From: Amblyornis subalaris
Taxonomy: Eukaryota > Chordata > Aves > Passeriformes > Ptilonorhynchidae
Direction: 5' to 3'
Assembly: GCA_018881555.1 (NCBI GenBank)
Contig: JACAXG010000071.1
Span: 437,021 to 501,020 of the forward strand
DNA length: 64,000 nucleotides
The first letter of the stretch is position 1, and every line of letters begins with the position of its first letter. Position numbers and translations under genes: made by a program. Below the pieces are notes generated by a model. That model made no database searches. It was given only the letters and a program-made list of their open reading frames with translations, and had not been told where the DNA came from. Positions 1-11,752 of the stretch are shown here, piece by piece.

Positions 1-162
1 TGGTGAAAAGTTTTTTTCTGATATGTAACGTGGCGGCCCCGCTCGCCTCAGCGCTCGCCGTGCCCTCAGGAGGCGGCTGCCATCCCTCGGCCCCTCAGAG
101 GATGAAAGGCAGGGCCACAGGGATGAGTAAGGAACTGAGCATCTCCCTTAGCAGGAGAGACT

Positions 163-533
163 GTGGAAGCCGGGCCTGTCTAGTCTGGAGAAGGGAAGAC
201 TGGGAGGGGACCTCATCAATCCATACAAATATCTCCAGGGGATGTCAGAGGACAGTACCAGACTCTTTTCAGTGGTGCCCAGTGACAGAACGAGGAGCAA
301 TGGCCATGAACTAAAACACAAGAAGTTCCACGTCAACATGAGGAAGAGCTATCCATTGAGCAGAGCACTGGAACAGCTGCCCAGGGAGGGCATGGAGACA
401 CCCTCTCCGGAGTAATCCAACCCCTGGACATGTTCCTGTGTCACCTGCTCCAGGTAACCATCTGCAGGGGGGTTGGACTGGGTGATCTCCAGAGGTCGCT
501 CCCAACCCAGCTATTCTGTGATTCTGTGGAGCC
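163..533 (+). mobile_element. CR1 LINE, 3' fragment
   Basis: The stretch follows the 3' part of avian CR1 elements. It has a 'ctggagaaggga' segment, then text resembling 'cttttcagtggtgccca', and a tail ending in 'attctgtgattctgtg', the octamer-like repeat typical of CR1 3' ends. It is 5'-truncated, with no open reading frame. The wording of this copy resembles older CR1 subfamilies more than the copies inside ASCC2. Confidence 0.8.
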
Positions 534-783
534 AACTCGCCCCTTCCCATTATCCCCCTTGCAGGGTCTGTAAGCCCAGCACTGGCTGAGCGAGGCCGTG
601 GGACAGGCAGGGGCTCAGCAGAGGTTTGGCAGCCGCCTCCGCCAGCCTGTGAGCCAGGTAACAGCAGAGGTGGGTGCTGAGGAGGGCTGAGGAGTGTGTA
701 CCCACACCCTGCAGCATCCACTGCCATCCATCCTCCTTAGGATCCTCTAAAAGCCCTGGAGAAACACCCTAAGGTCCAGCTAT

Positions 784-932
784 GACCTGAGATTGACTCA
801 GTTGGTCAGAGCACGGTGCTGGTAACACCAAGGCTGTGCGTTCAATCCCTCTATGAGCCACTGACTTTAGAGTTGGACTTGATGATCCTTGTGGGTCCCT
901 TCCAACTCAGGATATTCTATGATACATAAAAG
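784..932 (+). mobile_element. tRNA-Ile-derived SINE with CR1 tail (TguSINE1-like)
   Basis: The first ~75 bases (about 787-860) align by eye with a tRNA-Ile: an A-box-like 'gactcagttggtcagagc', a D/anticodon-arm-like 'ggtgctggtaacaccaagg', and a B-box-like 'gttcaatcc' at 840-848. The rest is a CR1 3' tail ('gttggacttgatgatccttg' through 'attctatgat'). A tRNA-Ile head joined to a CR1 tail is the structure known for the passerine family TguSINE1. The anticodon region is changed and no CCA-side stem pairs well, so I read this as a retroposed copy and not a working tRNA gene. Confidence 0.8.
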
Positions 933-939
933 CCATTCT

Positions 940-2990
940 GGTGCACAAGATCTTCTGGCCGTTGCTTTGGTGACATTCAGCTCAGCTGTAGGAACATGTG
1001 TGGCCCCGCGCCACCAGGCCACACTTTGTCCAAGCCACCCTGCGCAGCCCGCGGCTCCTAAAGCATGAGGTAATGGGGAGCTGGGAGCCAGCACGAGGCA
1101 GGACTGCCAAAAAACACATGGAAACCGAGAGACAAGTGATAAAGCAAAAGGCCTGTGAGCGTTAAGCTACAGAAAACACAGGAAAGCTGGAGAGGAGAGT
1201 GGCAGCAGTGTTGGAGGTGGCAGGAGCATTGCCGGTTCCAAAATGAGGCATTAGCTAAGCCTTGTGCACTGGGGCTCCTTTCCAGCAGCAAGATTTATAT
1301 CTGGGTTTTGTTGCAACTGTGATGGATCATTAATGTTTTATTTTTATACATATCTTTAATTTACAATACCCTATGTAGGTCAGGCTGTACCTCTGCAAGA
1401 GATTTCCACCTGCTCCTCGTGTTTGCCTTGATCTGAAATGAAAAGCTTGCAAGTAGCTATAAAATGCACTCCTAAATTATCCCCAGGACTCTCCCTCTGA
1501 GTCCAAGGCTAGTCATTGTAACAGATGGACTTCAGTCTGTCATTAGGTCATGTCTAAGCTGGAAGGAGCATTAATGTTCAGAGGGAACAATGCAAAATAC
1601 AGGATCCTGTGTCCTCACACTCAGATATGAGCCACGCAGTGAGTTGTGTTCTAGTTTTGCTCCCTTGGTCAGGGACNGCAAACATTTGGAAGGAAGTTAA
1701 TCAGCCCCTCTGAAGGGATTTTTTCCAACAACAAGCCATCATCTGAATGCAAATGTGATCTGAATGTCAATATGTACTTTGAGAGGAACTTTGGAAGAAA
1801 TACAGGTAACTGAAGGGAAAAACAGGATTCCTGGCCTGTTTACACCCAAAAGCAATGAAAATATGTAGAGCCAGTATAGCTGTAGCTGAAAAGGATGTGT
1901 GTTGACAGCATCAGCAAGCAAAATATGAATTTTGAGAAGTCCCTGCTAAATGTTGCCTTTTGCAGCATGCCTGGAGGGAGATCAAATGTGACCTACTTCA
2001 GGGAGCTGGATCCTGGAGACCTGGGGCTCCTGTGCAGCAGAACCTGCTGGGAGCTCCTTTTGGGCCTTAAAGAGGGGGAAATCCTGCAGTGCCATCCCTG
2101 TGGCTGGAAAAGCTGGCACTTCCAGCTGCTTGTTATATTTATATATTTTATCTTTACCAATCTGGTCACACACAGTGCATGGAGACATTCCATGTCTTGT
2201 GTCCCAAACCTCCCCATTTTGTGTGTTCCAGTCTATTTTTTAATACGTGGCCCCATATTAAATGACTTTTGCTTCTATTTTCCATGATGATCAGGGCAAA
2301 AGATAAGAATTATTTTACGGAAATGGAAATTACTGGACCCAAAGGGAGAGCAAGGCCTGTGAGAACCTGACACACAGCTCAGGGAAAGAGGTCCTGAAGG
2401 ACCTGGAGTGTATCCTCACTCATCCAGTACAAGGGTTTTAATTTGTGAGGTGGAGGGTGGTAATGAATTATGGAGGAANTCCTGAAGCACTGGCTGGTTG
2501 TGAGCAGGAGGAAGGAAAGCAATCCAGTCATTTAGACACCTGTTAGTGTGACTTCAAGAACATTAAAAGCTTAAAAAATAAAATATAAAGGAAAAAGTAG
2601 TTGGGGCCAGACAAGTAGGTACAAAAATGTAAGTAAAAATGTCATGTATCTTTACTAAAGACTGATTGCTTTTAACTAAGATTATAGCTTTGATAATTGT
2701 TTTAATGGATAATTTTTAATGCATATATAATAGATTTATTAATTTATTCAATAAATTAATGGAAAGCAGGTCCATAAAAAAGACAGCTGGATGGAAAAGG
2801 TAAGAAAGTCACCTCAAACATACACCAGCTGTGGATGCACAAAGGGAATTTGTCGGATTACAAAGGGAAGAGTGGGCAGAAAGTGCCTGGATTCCCTACC
2901 CAGCCTCACCTCCCTGGATCCCAAGGAGCACAGCCTGGGCCAGTGAGCCATGTCCGTGTGTGCTGTTGNTCTTGCACAATATTTTTCAGA
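940..2990. other. intergenic stretch, no gene seen
   Basis: I see no exon-like coding segment here. Short open frames on both strands have no recognisable domain. The part from about 2560 to 2770 is strongly A+T-rich, with TTAATTTATT-like runs. No clear CR1 tail was recognised. Confidence 0.5.
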
Positions 2991-2999
2991 CAGGCCTTG

Positions 3000-3470
3000 G
3001 AACAAAAGGTAGGAGTGAGCTGATGGCATCTGCTGATGGCACAAAGCTGTGAGGCACCAGCCCTGCAGCAGGAATAGCTGGATTGCTGGAAGAGTTGGAT
3101 AACATTGAGTGCTGGCACACTGGAAATGGGATGAAATTTAATAGTGGAAAGTACAAGGTCATGCCCTTGGGAATTGCTAACAAGAATCTCTGCCACAAGC
3201 TGGGAGCTCATCAGCTGGAAATGACAGAAGAAGGGAAAAATCTGGGTGTATTTGTTGATCTCGAGATGACGGCGAACTCCCAATGCGAAGCAGATCTGAC
3301 AAAAAGCTCATAGCCATGGAGGTATTTCCAGGAGAAGGGGAAATGTTAATGCCATTAGAGAAGGCTCTGCTGCAACCGGCTCTGGAATTGTGTATGCAGC
3401 TCTGGTCACTTTTAATCAGGGGAGATAAACTTAAAATGTGACTGGAAAGTAATTACAGGCTAATCCTGAT
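3000..3470 (+). mobile_element. old CR1 LINE remnant (end of the reverse transcriptase ORF)
   Basis: A 76-codon open frame at 3083-3313 keeps the pattern seen at the C-terminal end of CR1-type reverse transcriptases: 'MKFNSGKYKVMPLG' (FN..K..V..LG) followed by 'KNLGVFVD' (LGV.VD). The flanks continue the usual CR1 order: 'gcacaaagctgtgaggc' upstream, and 'gcagctctggtcac' plus a degraded 'aggctaatcctg' downstream. It is well diverged and has lost its start and its end, so it is a fossil. Confidence 0.65.
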
Positions 3471-5190
3471 TTTTTTCCTAATACAAAGATCTTGAAATAA
3501 TTTGTTTAGCCGGAAAACCTGAATGCTGAGAAAGTTGTTCTCTGTGAAACTTAGGGAGTAAACACAGCAGTAAACACATCTCTCTTAAGAGCAAGGGTGA
3601 TGTTCCTGTACGAGAAAACAAGTATCCGATGGCCAGGAGAAGTCTGGGCTGAAACATGAGAACACCAGAGCTTCCAACAGCTCGGGTCCCGAGGCTCTGG
3701 ATCATCCTTCCCAGAGCTGCCATCCCCTGATGCCGTTGCCACCAACAGCTGACCCTAAAAGCTCAGCAAGCCCTTTTCAAACCTCTCACCATTTGAGGCA
3801 CAGGCACTGAGTGGCTTCTTATGGAGAGAAAAGAGGTGCCTGGCGTGGAAAGATATTCCTTGGGCTGCGGTTGCAACCCAAATGTCACTTGAGTTATTGG
3901 CTGTGTCCAGTGAGGACACATTTAAAATCTGCACACGGTGGTGGTGCGGTGAGAGCATCCTGTCCTGGGTCATCCCACCCTGGTCCCTCAGATCACCTTT
4001 CCAGAGGGTGCACATGAGCTGCAGTCCTGGAGCCATCCCCACCTGGAACACGGAGAAACAGCAAAATCAAAGGTGTGCCAAGTCCTTTCCTGCCCCTGGC
4101 ACCACCCAGTGACCTTTAATACACTTCCCTCCTGCAGTCCCAACAGCCACCTCAGCCTCTGCAGGCTGTTTCTGTTATGATGAAAAACTGATGGCAAAGT
4201 CAGATATGTCTTAAAAAAACCAGTCAGCACACCAAGTCCTGGTTCAGAAAGAACAGTCAGATCACGGAACACAGGAGTTTGCTTTCTCAGGACTCCAAAC
4301 TGGCTCCTTTGGCCAGTTTTCTACCCAAAAGCAGCTCTCCTTATCCCTTCTCTCCTATTTTGTTTGGGTTTTCGTCTTTTATCCTATTTAGATGTTTCAC
4401 TCATTTTACTCTCCTGGGTTTTTGTTGAATGCCTGAACAGAATGTTGTGCTCAGCCGTGTCACTGACCATGGTATTTACACTGTGTTCCTCNATGTGTAG
4501 GTGTTTCCATTCTTCCTGCTCCCATCCAACAAGTGCTATCTCATTGTACACTCAATCCAAGTGGCAGCAGGTGACATCGGGGTCAGCACAGCGTGAGGCC
4601 ACCCCTGATCCAAATGTGCCAGGTGAGAGGCACCCACAGCCAGTCATCCCCATGGGGCCCCAAAACAGATGCTCTGACTCATTCCCTTGCAAAGTAGATG
4701 AATAATTTGAAAATAATGAGATTTTTATTACATACATATCATTTTGGTCAGAACATTTTGCAACAGCCTCATTTTAGGATTTTTTGTCTTGTAATAACCC
4801 TGTTTTACAACAAGTTGTGCCATTAGTGAGGCTTTGCTGCAGGGGAGCAGCACAATGATGCTGTCTTGGCTGCCCATCAATATGATTATCACAGAACTAC
4901 TCAAATATGAAGATTTGGGGAACTCAGAACTTCGATTTCAGTGGAACAGTGACAACATTTTTGAGCAAAAATGGCTTTGGGGACCGTGTTTCTAGGTAGG
5001 AGCACAGCCTGGTTCTGCAAGGATGCCACCTGGAAGTAAAAGCTGAAGCCATCGGTATTGAGGATGTGCCAGGAGTTCAGTGTGGGCAGAATGTCTGGAA
5101 GTCTTGGTTTATGGATCCTTGTATTATTTTCTTAAATAGACTAATCATCCATATGAGATTAATATTAGATTAATATGGATTCATGTTAGA
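3471..5190. other. intergenic stretch, no gene seen
   Basis: This is unique-looking sequence of mixed composition, with only short open frames that have no family signature. Nothing here could be tied to an exon of a known neighbour. Confidence 0.45.
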
Positions 5191-5194
5191 CTCA

Positions 5195-5570
5195 TAATTT
5201 TCTCCTATGGAGACAGGCTGGGAGAGCTGGGACTGCTCAGCTTGGAGAAGAGAAGGTTCCAGAGAGACCTCAGAGCCCCTTCCACTGCCTAAAGGGGCTC
5301 CAAGTGAGCTGGAGGGGGACTTAGGACAAGGCCCTGGAGAGCCAGGACACAGGGAATGGCTTCCCACTGCCAGAGGACAGGGTTGGATGGGATATTGGGA
5401 AGGAATTGTTCCCTAGGAAGGTGGGGCACAGGGTGCCCAGAGAAGCTGTGGCTGCCCTTGGATCCCTGGAAGTGTCCAAGGTCAGGTTGGGTGGGGCTTG
5501 GAGCAACCTGGGCTAGTGGGGTGGAATGGGATGAGCTTTAAGGTCCCTTCCCACTCAAACCATCCCTTGA
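5195..5570 (+). mobile_element. CR1 LINE, 3' fragment
   Basis: This is a 5'-truncated CR1 with the common wording of this window: 'agcttggagaagagaagg', 'atgggatattgggaaggaat', 'cccagagaagctgtggctgc', then 'ctttaaggtcccttcccac'. It lies in intergenic DNA in sense relative to ASCC2. Confidence 0.9.
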
Positions 5571-5934
5571 CATTGTTTGCCTTCTGAGCTAAAAATAAAT
5601 AAAAGGTTGAAAGCATTTTCTGCTGAACCTGTCCTTTCTTTGGAAAAGCAAACTGGTGCAACCTTAACCTGTGTCGTGGGCTGTGTTGCTACAACAAAGC
5701 TGCCTGAAAAAAATGCTTTTCATAATAAAGCATATCTATTTTTCTAAATAAGTACTTAAGAACCTTCATCCTGAGGTTGGATAATTAGAGAAACAGCAGG
5801 CAAAGAGAGGCCAAGAAGCTGTTGGATCAGAGGAGCTGCTTCAAGTGTCATTAGAAGATGATATTATTTTAACTGAATATCTTCAGTGATAATTGTTTCC
5901 TGTAGACACAGGCTGGTAACCTGCTCAGGGCTGT

Positions 5935-6385
5935 CATTGTCATTGAGGGGCTGGAGTGTGTCCAGGGAAGGGAACAGAGCTGGGAAGGGGCTGGAGCACC
6001 AGGAGCAACTGAGGGAGCTGGGAAAGGGGCTCAGCCTGGAGAAAAGGAGGCTCAGAGGGGACCTTCTGGCTCTGCACAACTCCTGACAGGAGAGGGCAGC
6101 CAAGGGGGGTCGGGCTCTGCTCCCAAGGAACAAGGGACAGGATGAGAGGGAACGGCCTCAAGTTGTGCCAGGGCGGGTTCAGGTTGGATATTGGGAAAAT
6201 TTCTTCACTGAGAGGGTTGTAGTGCCCTGGCACAGCTGCCCAGGGCAGTGGTGGAGCCACCATCCCTGGAAGTGTTCAAAAAATGCATGGATGTGCACTC
6301 AGTGCCGTGGTCTAGTTGCCAAGGTGATGAATGGTCAGACTTGGAGGTTTTTTCCAACCTACATGATTCTGTGATTCTATGATTC
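5935..6385 (+). mobile_element. CR1 LINE, 3' fragment (second subfamily)
   Basis: The wording differs from the most common copies: 'gaactg'-style text with 'gggaaaggggctcagcctgg', 'ttctggctctgcacaactcc', 'attgggaaaatttcttcact' and a terminal 'gattctgtgattctatgatt'. The same subfamily recurs at 21040-21565. The 3' octamer repeat at the end is intact. Confidence 0.88.
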
Positions 6386-8880
6386 CAAGATTTGTAATTT
6401 CCATTAGTCNTTGATAAGCTAATGTATATATCATTAAGATAAAATGGAAAAAAGGAAAAAGTAGAGCTGGATTGAAATATTGCAAAGCCCAGGGTTATCC
6501 TGATTCATGCCTATTACTGTAATTGCATTTCAGCTGCTTTGAACGTTTAATGGCCAATTTCCCCAACTTTGCAATTTAATACTGTGGGTCTGTCTTTTTT
6601 TTAGATTACACTGACATTTTCCTCACCCATTTCATTACTCTTTCATTTTTATTCTATTTTTTAAGTATCTTTAGAAGTGCTGTTCCTTCGGGGTTCCCTG
6701 GCCCCTCTGACCNGTGTGTGAGCGGTGTTGAACCCTCTGTGATGTCCTCTGGAGACACAGAGGGGACAGCAGGTGCCTCACCTGGTCTGGGGTGGGGCCT
6801 GGAAACCACAGAGACTCCTGTGTTAGCAGGAAAGGAGCTCCCTTTGAGGCTGCACAAAAGCAAAGCACATCCTATATCCAGCCCCAGGCTGTCATTTGGG
6901 ACTTTGAGGTGGAATTTGAGCAAAGGCAGGAGCCGTGGAAGCCTCGGGAAGTTCAGGAAGCAGGAAGCTGGACTGCAGTGTCCGTGACAGCCTGGCAAGG
7001 AAAACACACTGACCTCCAGCAGCACATTCCTGGGGTCGCTCCAGCCTCTCAGTTCTCCTCCTGGTGCTTTTTGTGCTGCTTGAAATGAAAAAGCTGCTTT
7101 TGTGTCTTATCAGCACCCGAGTGGGGAGAGGCCTCCTGCCACAGCCGGAGTCAGGAGGTGATCCCTGTGTAGCTGTGACAGCACTGGGACAGCGCTGCCG
7201 GAACCAGGGCACTCGTCCCAGGCCTTGACTTGTGACATCCGATCATCCGCACCGTTACATTCAGTGCTGAACAACTTCCTCCTGGCCATGAATCACACCA
7301 GGGACGGATCCTTTCAATAAAAGCTCCTTTTCCAAAGCTTTTTTTTCCTGGAGAAGTTCTCTTCTTCACATCTGATCCGAAGCCTGCTTGCCCTGTACCT
7401 TCGGATGGCTCTGGATCAAACCATAAAAAAGGGATTTTCAGCAGAACCAGCAGCCAGCAAGCTGAGTTTAATGCTTTGCCTTATCTGTGCAAGGCAGGTT
7501 GGCAGTTTCCCTGCACACTGAGATCGGAAAGCTCTGATTTCCATTAAGATTTCAGATTTAACTTTTACTGTCGTGAAGTGTTGAAGGTCTCTGGCACATT
7601 GTGACAGGTGAACAGATGTACTTTTTCTTGCCAGATAAATTTGTAAGAATAGTGTGTCTACATATAATTATCTAACTCGGTTATACATGTGGAGTTAATA
7701 TCCCCGATTTTGGGCAGAGGCTGCAACAGCTCACGGTGCTTTAGGGAATACACAGTTGGTATGGTTACAAAAAACACCCTGAAAAGAGGAATAGGGACTC
7801 AAAACAGCTCGATGACACATTCGAAGCCCACTGAGTCACCTGGCATCTCCCCAGCACTGCTCTGAGGAGGGTTGGCACAGGAGGGGAGACAAACAGATGC
7901 CTTTGCAAGGGAATCATGTTTCAGTTGCCAAGTGTTATCCTCCAGGAAAGAATCGGAGCAAACCTTGGATCGATATCGTCGCTGGGGTTTAGTTCTGGTA
8001 GGTTGTTCTGCACAGGGTGTTGGTGCTGGGGCTCCAGTCCCAAGACCTGACTGGTGCAGCGATGTTTGAGAAATAGAAACGATGAATATTTCATTTAAAA
8101 ATTAGTAATTCAACAGAATGGGGGAGGTGGCAGGTTCCAGACAGCCCGTCGTGACATTTACAGTGTGAATCCATAACACCCGACTCCGTGTGAAGGGAAC
8201 AGAGCCCGGGGGTGCTGCTGGCCCTGGGGGGGCCCTTGGGGTGTGCGGCCTCCTCCCCACTCCCCCGCGGGGTCACGGGCACCCCGGACCAGCACACGCA
8301 GCTGGACAGTGGGCAGTGAAAATCTGTCTGTCCGGAGTCTGCGNGGCATGGAGGGGACTGCGAGCGGGAACTCGTTCCAGCCATCCCTAATGAGCCACAT
8401 GACCCAGGGCATGGCGTGGTTTCTATTTTAGGCCACTTTGCCATCTAAAGCTGGACTCTGGGCTAAGTTTAGGAGNAGTTCCCTGTGGTCAAGGAGGAGA
8501 GCCGAGACCCTTCGGAGCAGAGATTGGTGACGGGTGGACGTGTCTGTGTCACCCCGCAGGCCGGGAAGCGCCCAGTTCCCGGCGCTTCAGTGCGGTGTAA
8601 ATGTGACTGANGCAATCTGTCCTTACTATCGGTTGTGCTCAGGGATTGCCCTTGTCCTGCGGTGTCCGCCTGTAATGCACGGACATCTCCTTGAGGAGCA
8701 ACGAGGAGTCCCAGCCGAGGGAACCGGTGAGGGGCTGTGAGGGTCCCCGCCTGTGACAGGTCCCTGTCCCCGCAGAACCCCTTCCCCTGCCCGGCCTCCC
8801 CTCGCCCGGATGGGNCAATACTATTAAGGTAATAAGGTCTCCTTAAAAAAGGAGATTTATTGAACCAGCTGCTTTTCCTT
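6386..8880. other. intergenic stretch upstream of the ASCC2 CpG island
   Basis: I recognise no gene or repeat here. G+C content rises from about 8190 onward, with several CpG-rich patches that lead into the promoter island. In other vertebrates MTMR3 lies on this side in divergent orientation. I looked for an MTMR3 exon and could not support one. Confidence 0.45.
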
Positions 8881-8889
8881 CAAAGGAGG

Positions 8890-9500
8890 CTCCTTCCCCT
8901 CCCAAGACAAGCCCCGGACTGTAACTGTCCCCAGCCCCGCGCCTGCAGCCGCTCCGGAGGGCGGGCGGCGGTTTGGGGCTAAACCCGCCCACTTTGTCAC
9001 CGCAGCACTGCCCGAGCCCCGGTCTCGCTCCTCGGACCCGGACCCACACCCAGCCCCAGCCCCGGTGCCGCCCCTCAGACCCAGCCCCGGTCCCGCCCCT
9101 GGGCTCCACACCCGGCCCGGGAGCCGGGACGGTGCCGCCGGCGGGGCGGGGGCGGAGCCGCGCCGGGCCCCGCCCAGCCCGGGAGTTCCGCTCGGGGCCG
9201 GAAGCAGCGCTCGGCCACGGAAGCACCGCGGGGTCGTGGGACGCGTGTGCCGGTACCGGGGCTCGGACACCGTGAGGGGCGGGCGGGACGCGTGTGCCGG
9301 TACCGGGGCTCGGGCGGCTGTGGCGGGCGGCGGGGCTGGGTTGGGGTGAGCGGCGGCGGCTGCAGCGGGGTACGGGAATGCGTGGCAGCGGCTGGGCAGA
9401 GGGGCAGGGCCCGGTGCGCCAGGGACAGGGACCGGTCAGGGGACGTGGCCGACGGGGCGGCAGGAGCGGTAGGGCCCAGGTTAACTGGCGGTGCTGGGGA
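8890..9500 (+). promoter_or_regulatory. ASCC2: CpG island, ASCC2 promoter
   Basis: This is a dense CpG, very G+C-rich block with no TATA box. It holds GC boxes (9143-9158, 'ggggcgggggcggagc') and an ETS/GABPA-type site 'ccggaag' at 9198-9204, a usual mark of housekeeping transcription starts. A 47-bp direct duplication (9238-9313) lies just downstream. Its position 2.4 kb before the first coding exon of ASCC2 makes it the likely ASCC2 promoter. Confidence 0.75.
9200..9271 (+). other. ASCC2: probable non-coding first exon of ASCC2
   Basis: Downstream of the ETS-type site the sequence reads into a plausible splice donor, C|GTGAGG at 9272. A second usable donor, GGG|GTGAGC, lies at 9346. The exon boundaries are guesses: the transcription start cannot be seen in the sequence. 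Confidence 0.4.
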
Positions 9501-9529
9501 GGGTGTCTGGACGGTGGGGTACGGCCGAG

Positions 9530-9900
9530 GTGACAGAGCTAGGGGTGTTCACTTGGAGAGGAGAAGGCTCCNGGGAGACCTTAGAGCTCCTTCCACTGCC
9601 TGAAGGGTCTCCAGGAGAGCTAGAGAGGGACTTGGGACAAGGCATGGAGGGACAGGACGCAGGGAATGGCTTGCCACTGCCAAAGGGGAGGGTTAGATGG
9701 GATATTGGGAAGGAATTGTTCCCTGGGAGGGTGGAGAGGCCCTGGCCCAGGTTGCCCAGAGAAGCTGTGGCAGCCCCATCCAAGGCCAGGCTGGATGGGG
9801 CTTGGAGCAACCTGGGCTAGTGGAAGGTGTCCCTGCCCATGGCAGGGGGTGGAATGGGATGATCTTTAAGGTCCCTTCCAACACAAACCATTCCATGAAT
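9530..9900 (+). mobile_element. CR1 LINE, 3' fragment in ASCC2 intron 1
   Basis: This is the common CR1 subfamily of the window, in the sense direction of ASCC2. It begins near 'acttggagaggagaaggctc' and ends at 'caaaccattccatgaatc'. It starts right at the downstream edge of the CpG island. Confidence 0.9.
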
Positions 9901-11651
9901 CCATGTCACAGCATTCTCTGTGCCAGCCCTGCTGTGGTGGCTGCTTCAGCCCCAGCAATGTCACCTTACCCTGAGTGTCCCCATGGATGTGCACATGAGT
10001 GGGAAGTGCAGGGCAGGCATCGTTTTTGGTGCTGGGAAAATAAGTTTCAATGGTTCATTATGTTCTTTGTCAGGGCTCTCTGGCTCTCACAGTGTGCCTG
10101 AAATCACAGGGCACGACAGATTAATCGTGGGCTTGTAGTTTAGACCAAAGTTCTTGGAGGGGAAAAGCTTATGAGAGTGATCAGGAATGATTCTCTGTTG
10201 AGGTTATCCCATACTCAGGTTTATTCTCTTCTCCAGCTGAATAAGCTTTTGGCCAGGGGTTCTGTCTCTTCCAGGATCTTTTTTGCCTTGCACTGGAGAT
10301 TTTGATGCCTTCCAGGCTTGAAATGAGACACTTGGCATGTTTTTCCATTTTGCAAACACACATTTCCGTGTGCAGTTTTCAGAATGACTCTAGAAATTTT
10401 AAGAGCCAAATTAAATATATGATGAAACTGAACTGAAAACCAGCTTGGCTTTTTCTGCTGAGAAGTTTTGGTGGTTTGGGGTTTTTTTCCCCCCAAAGAA
10501 ACTTTTTATCGTAAAATAATAGTTGCTCTTGTCAACATTCTAATTTTTAAACTCCCTTGGAAAGACATAATTATTTTGAGATTTCTGAGCTGTGTGTATC
10601 GATGTTGCTCTATTGTATTTTTTTAAATTGAGCTCTAAAATGTTAGATGACACAATTTTTGCCTAAATCCGTAGGCAACAAATTTATGGAATGAAAAATG
10701 TGATTTTTTTCACTTGCTGTCTAAACCATGACTCCACTTCTGAGTCTGANTTGCTCAGCTATAGGGACATTGCTCTGGTTTCATTGTTATTCAGCCCAGG
10801 CTGAATAACTGCAGTGTTGCTGCAGTTAAATGTGCACGTGAGGAGATGTGTGACCTCAAGCTTTAATGAGAACATAACTTTTTAGTACCATTTTGCAGAA
10901 CACATAACCCTATAAAACCCCCTAAAGAAATGAAAAGCTCTGCAACCTGCAACTTTAATTTTTTGTTACTGTCTGAGCTTTTTTAACAGTGCCCATAACA
11001 TTCTTTTGAGTTACTCTAATATTTGGTTTCTGGTTAATCTCAGAAAGTTAACTGAAACGTTTCTGAGCCCACAAATGCTGTTGAAGATGAAGCCATGGTT
11101 TTTTGAGCACGTGGGAATTGGCAGGAGCAGGGAAGACTTTTGCAGACTCAGCCTGTGTCCCTTGTCTGGCTGAGTGATTCTGCACACAAGCACCAAAAAT
11201 ACTCTTTTTAAAGCCCAGGCAGGCTGTGTTTGTGTTGTCCCTGCAGTTTGTGCTGTCAGGAGAGATACTGCAAGTGCTGAAAGAGCCTCCAAAGGCCAGA
11301 GTTCAGCCCAGCTCTTCAGCAACCAGATTTAAATATCTAATTTCCATATTAAACACTGTCCCCGATTGCTTTTAGTTGTCCTGGAAGNTATCTGTGCCCT
11401 TTCAGTAAAGGATAGGGAGGAAAGTTTAGCATCACATTCCAGGTTTCCTCTGAGACGTGTGCAGGTGGCTCCTGGGTGTTCCCTCAGGATTTGGCATTTG
11501 GGTGGGGTATAAATTGCTGGGTATAAATTGCTTGGCATGAATGCATTTCCAGGCACTGTGTGTGTGTTACAGCAGGGCTGCAGCCTCTTTTGTTATGCTT
11601 TTGCCTGACTGACCTTGTAAAGTGCATCCAGTGCTGCTTTTGTTTGCTGAG
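9901..11651. other. ASCC2: rest of ASCC2 intron 1
   Basis: This intronic DNA turns clearly A+T-rich from about 10370 to 11000. No coding exon was recognised. The acceptor for the first coding exon is most likely at 11651, where 'gcttttgtttgctgag' ends 20 bases before the start codon. Confidence 0.5.
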
Positions 11652-11671
11652 GACAGGAACAAGCCACCAGG

Positions 11672-11752
11672 ATGCCAGCGTTGCCTCTGGATGAGCTCCA
11701 GCTGACAGAAAGGGATCCCAAGACAGGGAAGCTGAGAACTTTACCAGCACTG
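11672..11752 (+). CDS. ASCC2: ASCC2 coding exon 1 (residues 1-27)
   Basis: It begins [20 protein letters not shown], close to the known N-terminus of vertebrate ASCC2, which fixes the start codon. It ends in phase 0 before GTGAGC. Confidence 0.95.

Noticed and set aside
787..860. possible tRNA-Ile gene
   Set aside because: The anticodon region is changed, stems pair poorly, and a CR1 tail follows. It is a SINE head.
1..8880. an exon of MTMR3, expected on this side from gene order
   Set aside because: I found no open frame or splice pattern that fits the protein on the minus strand. The gene probably lies further left.
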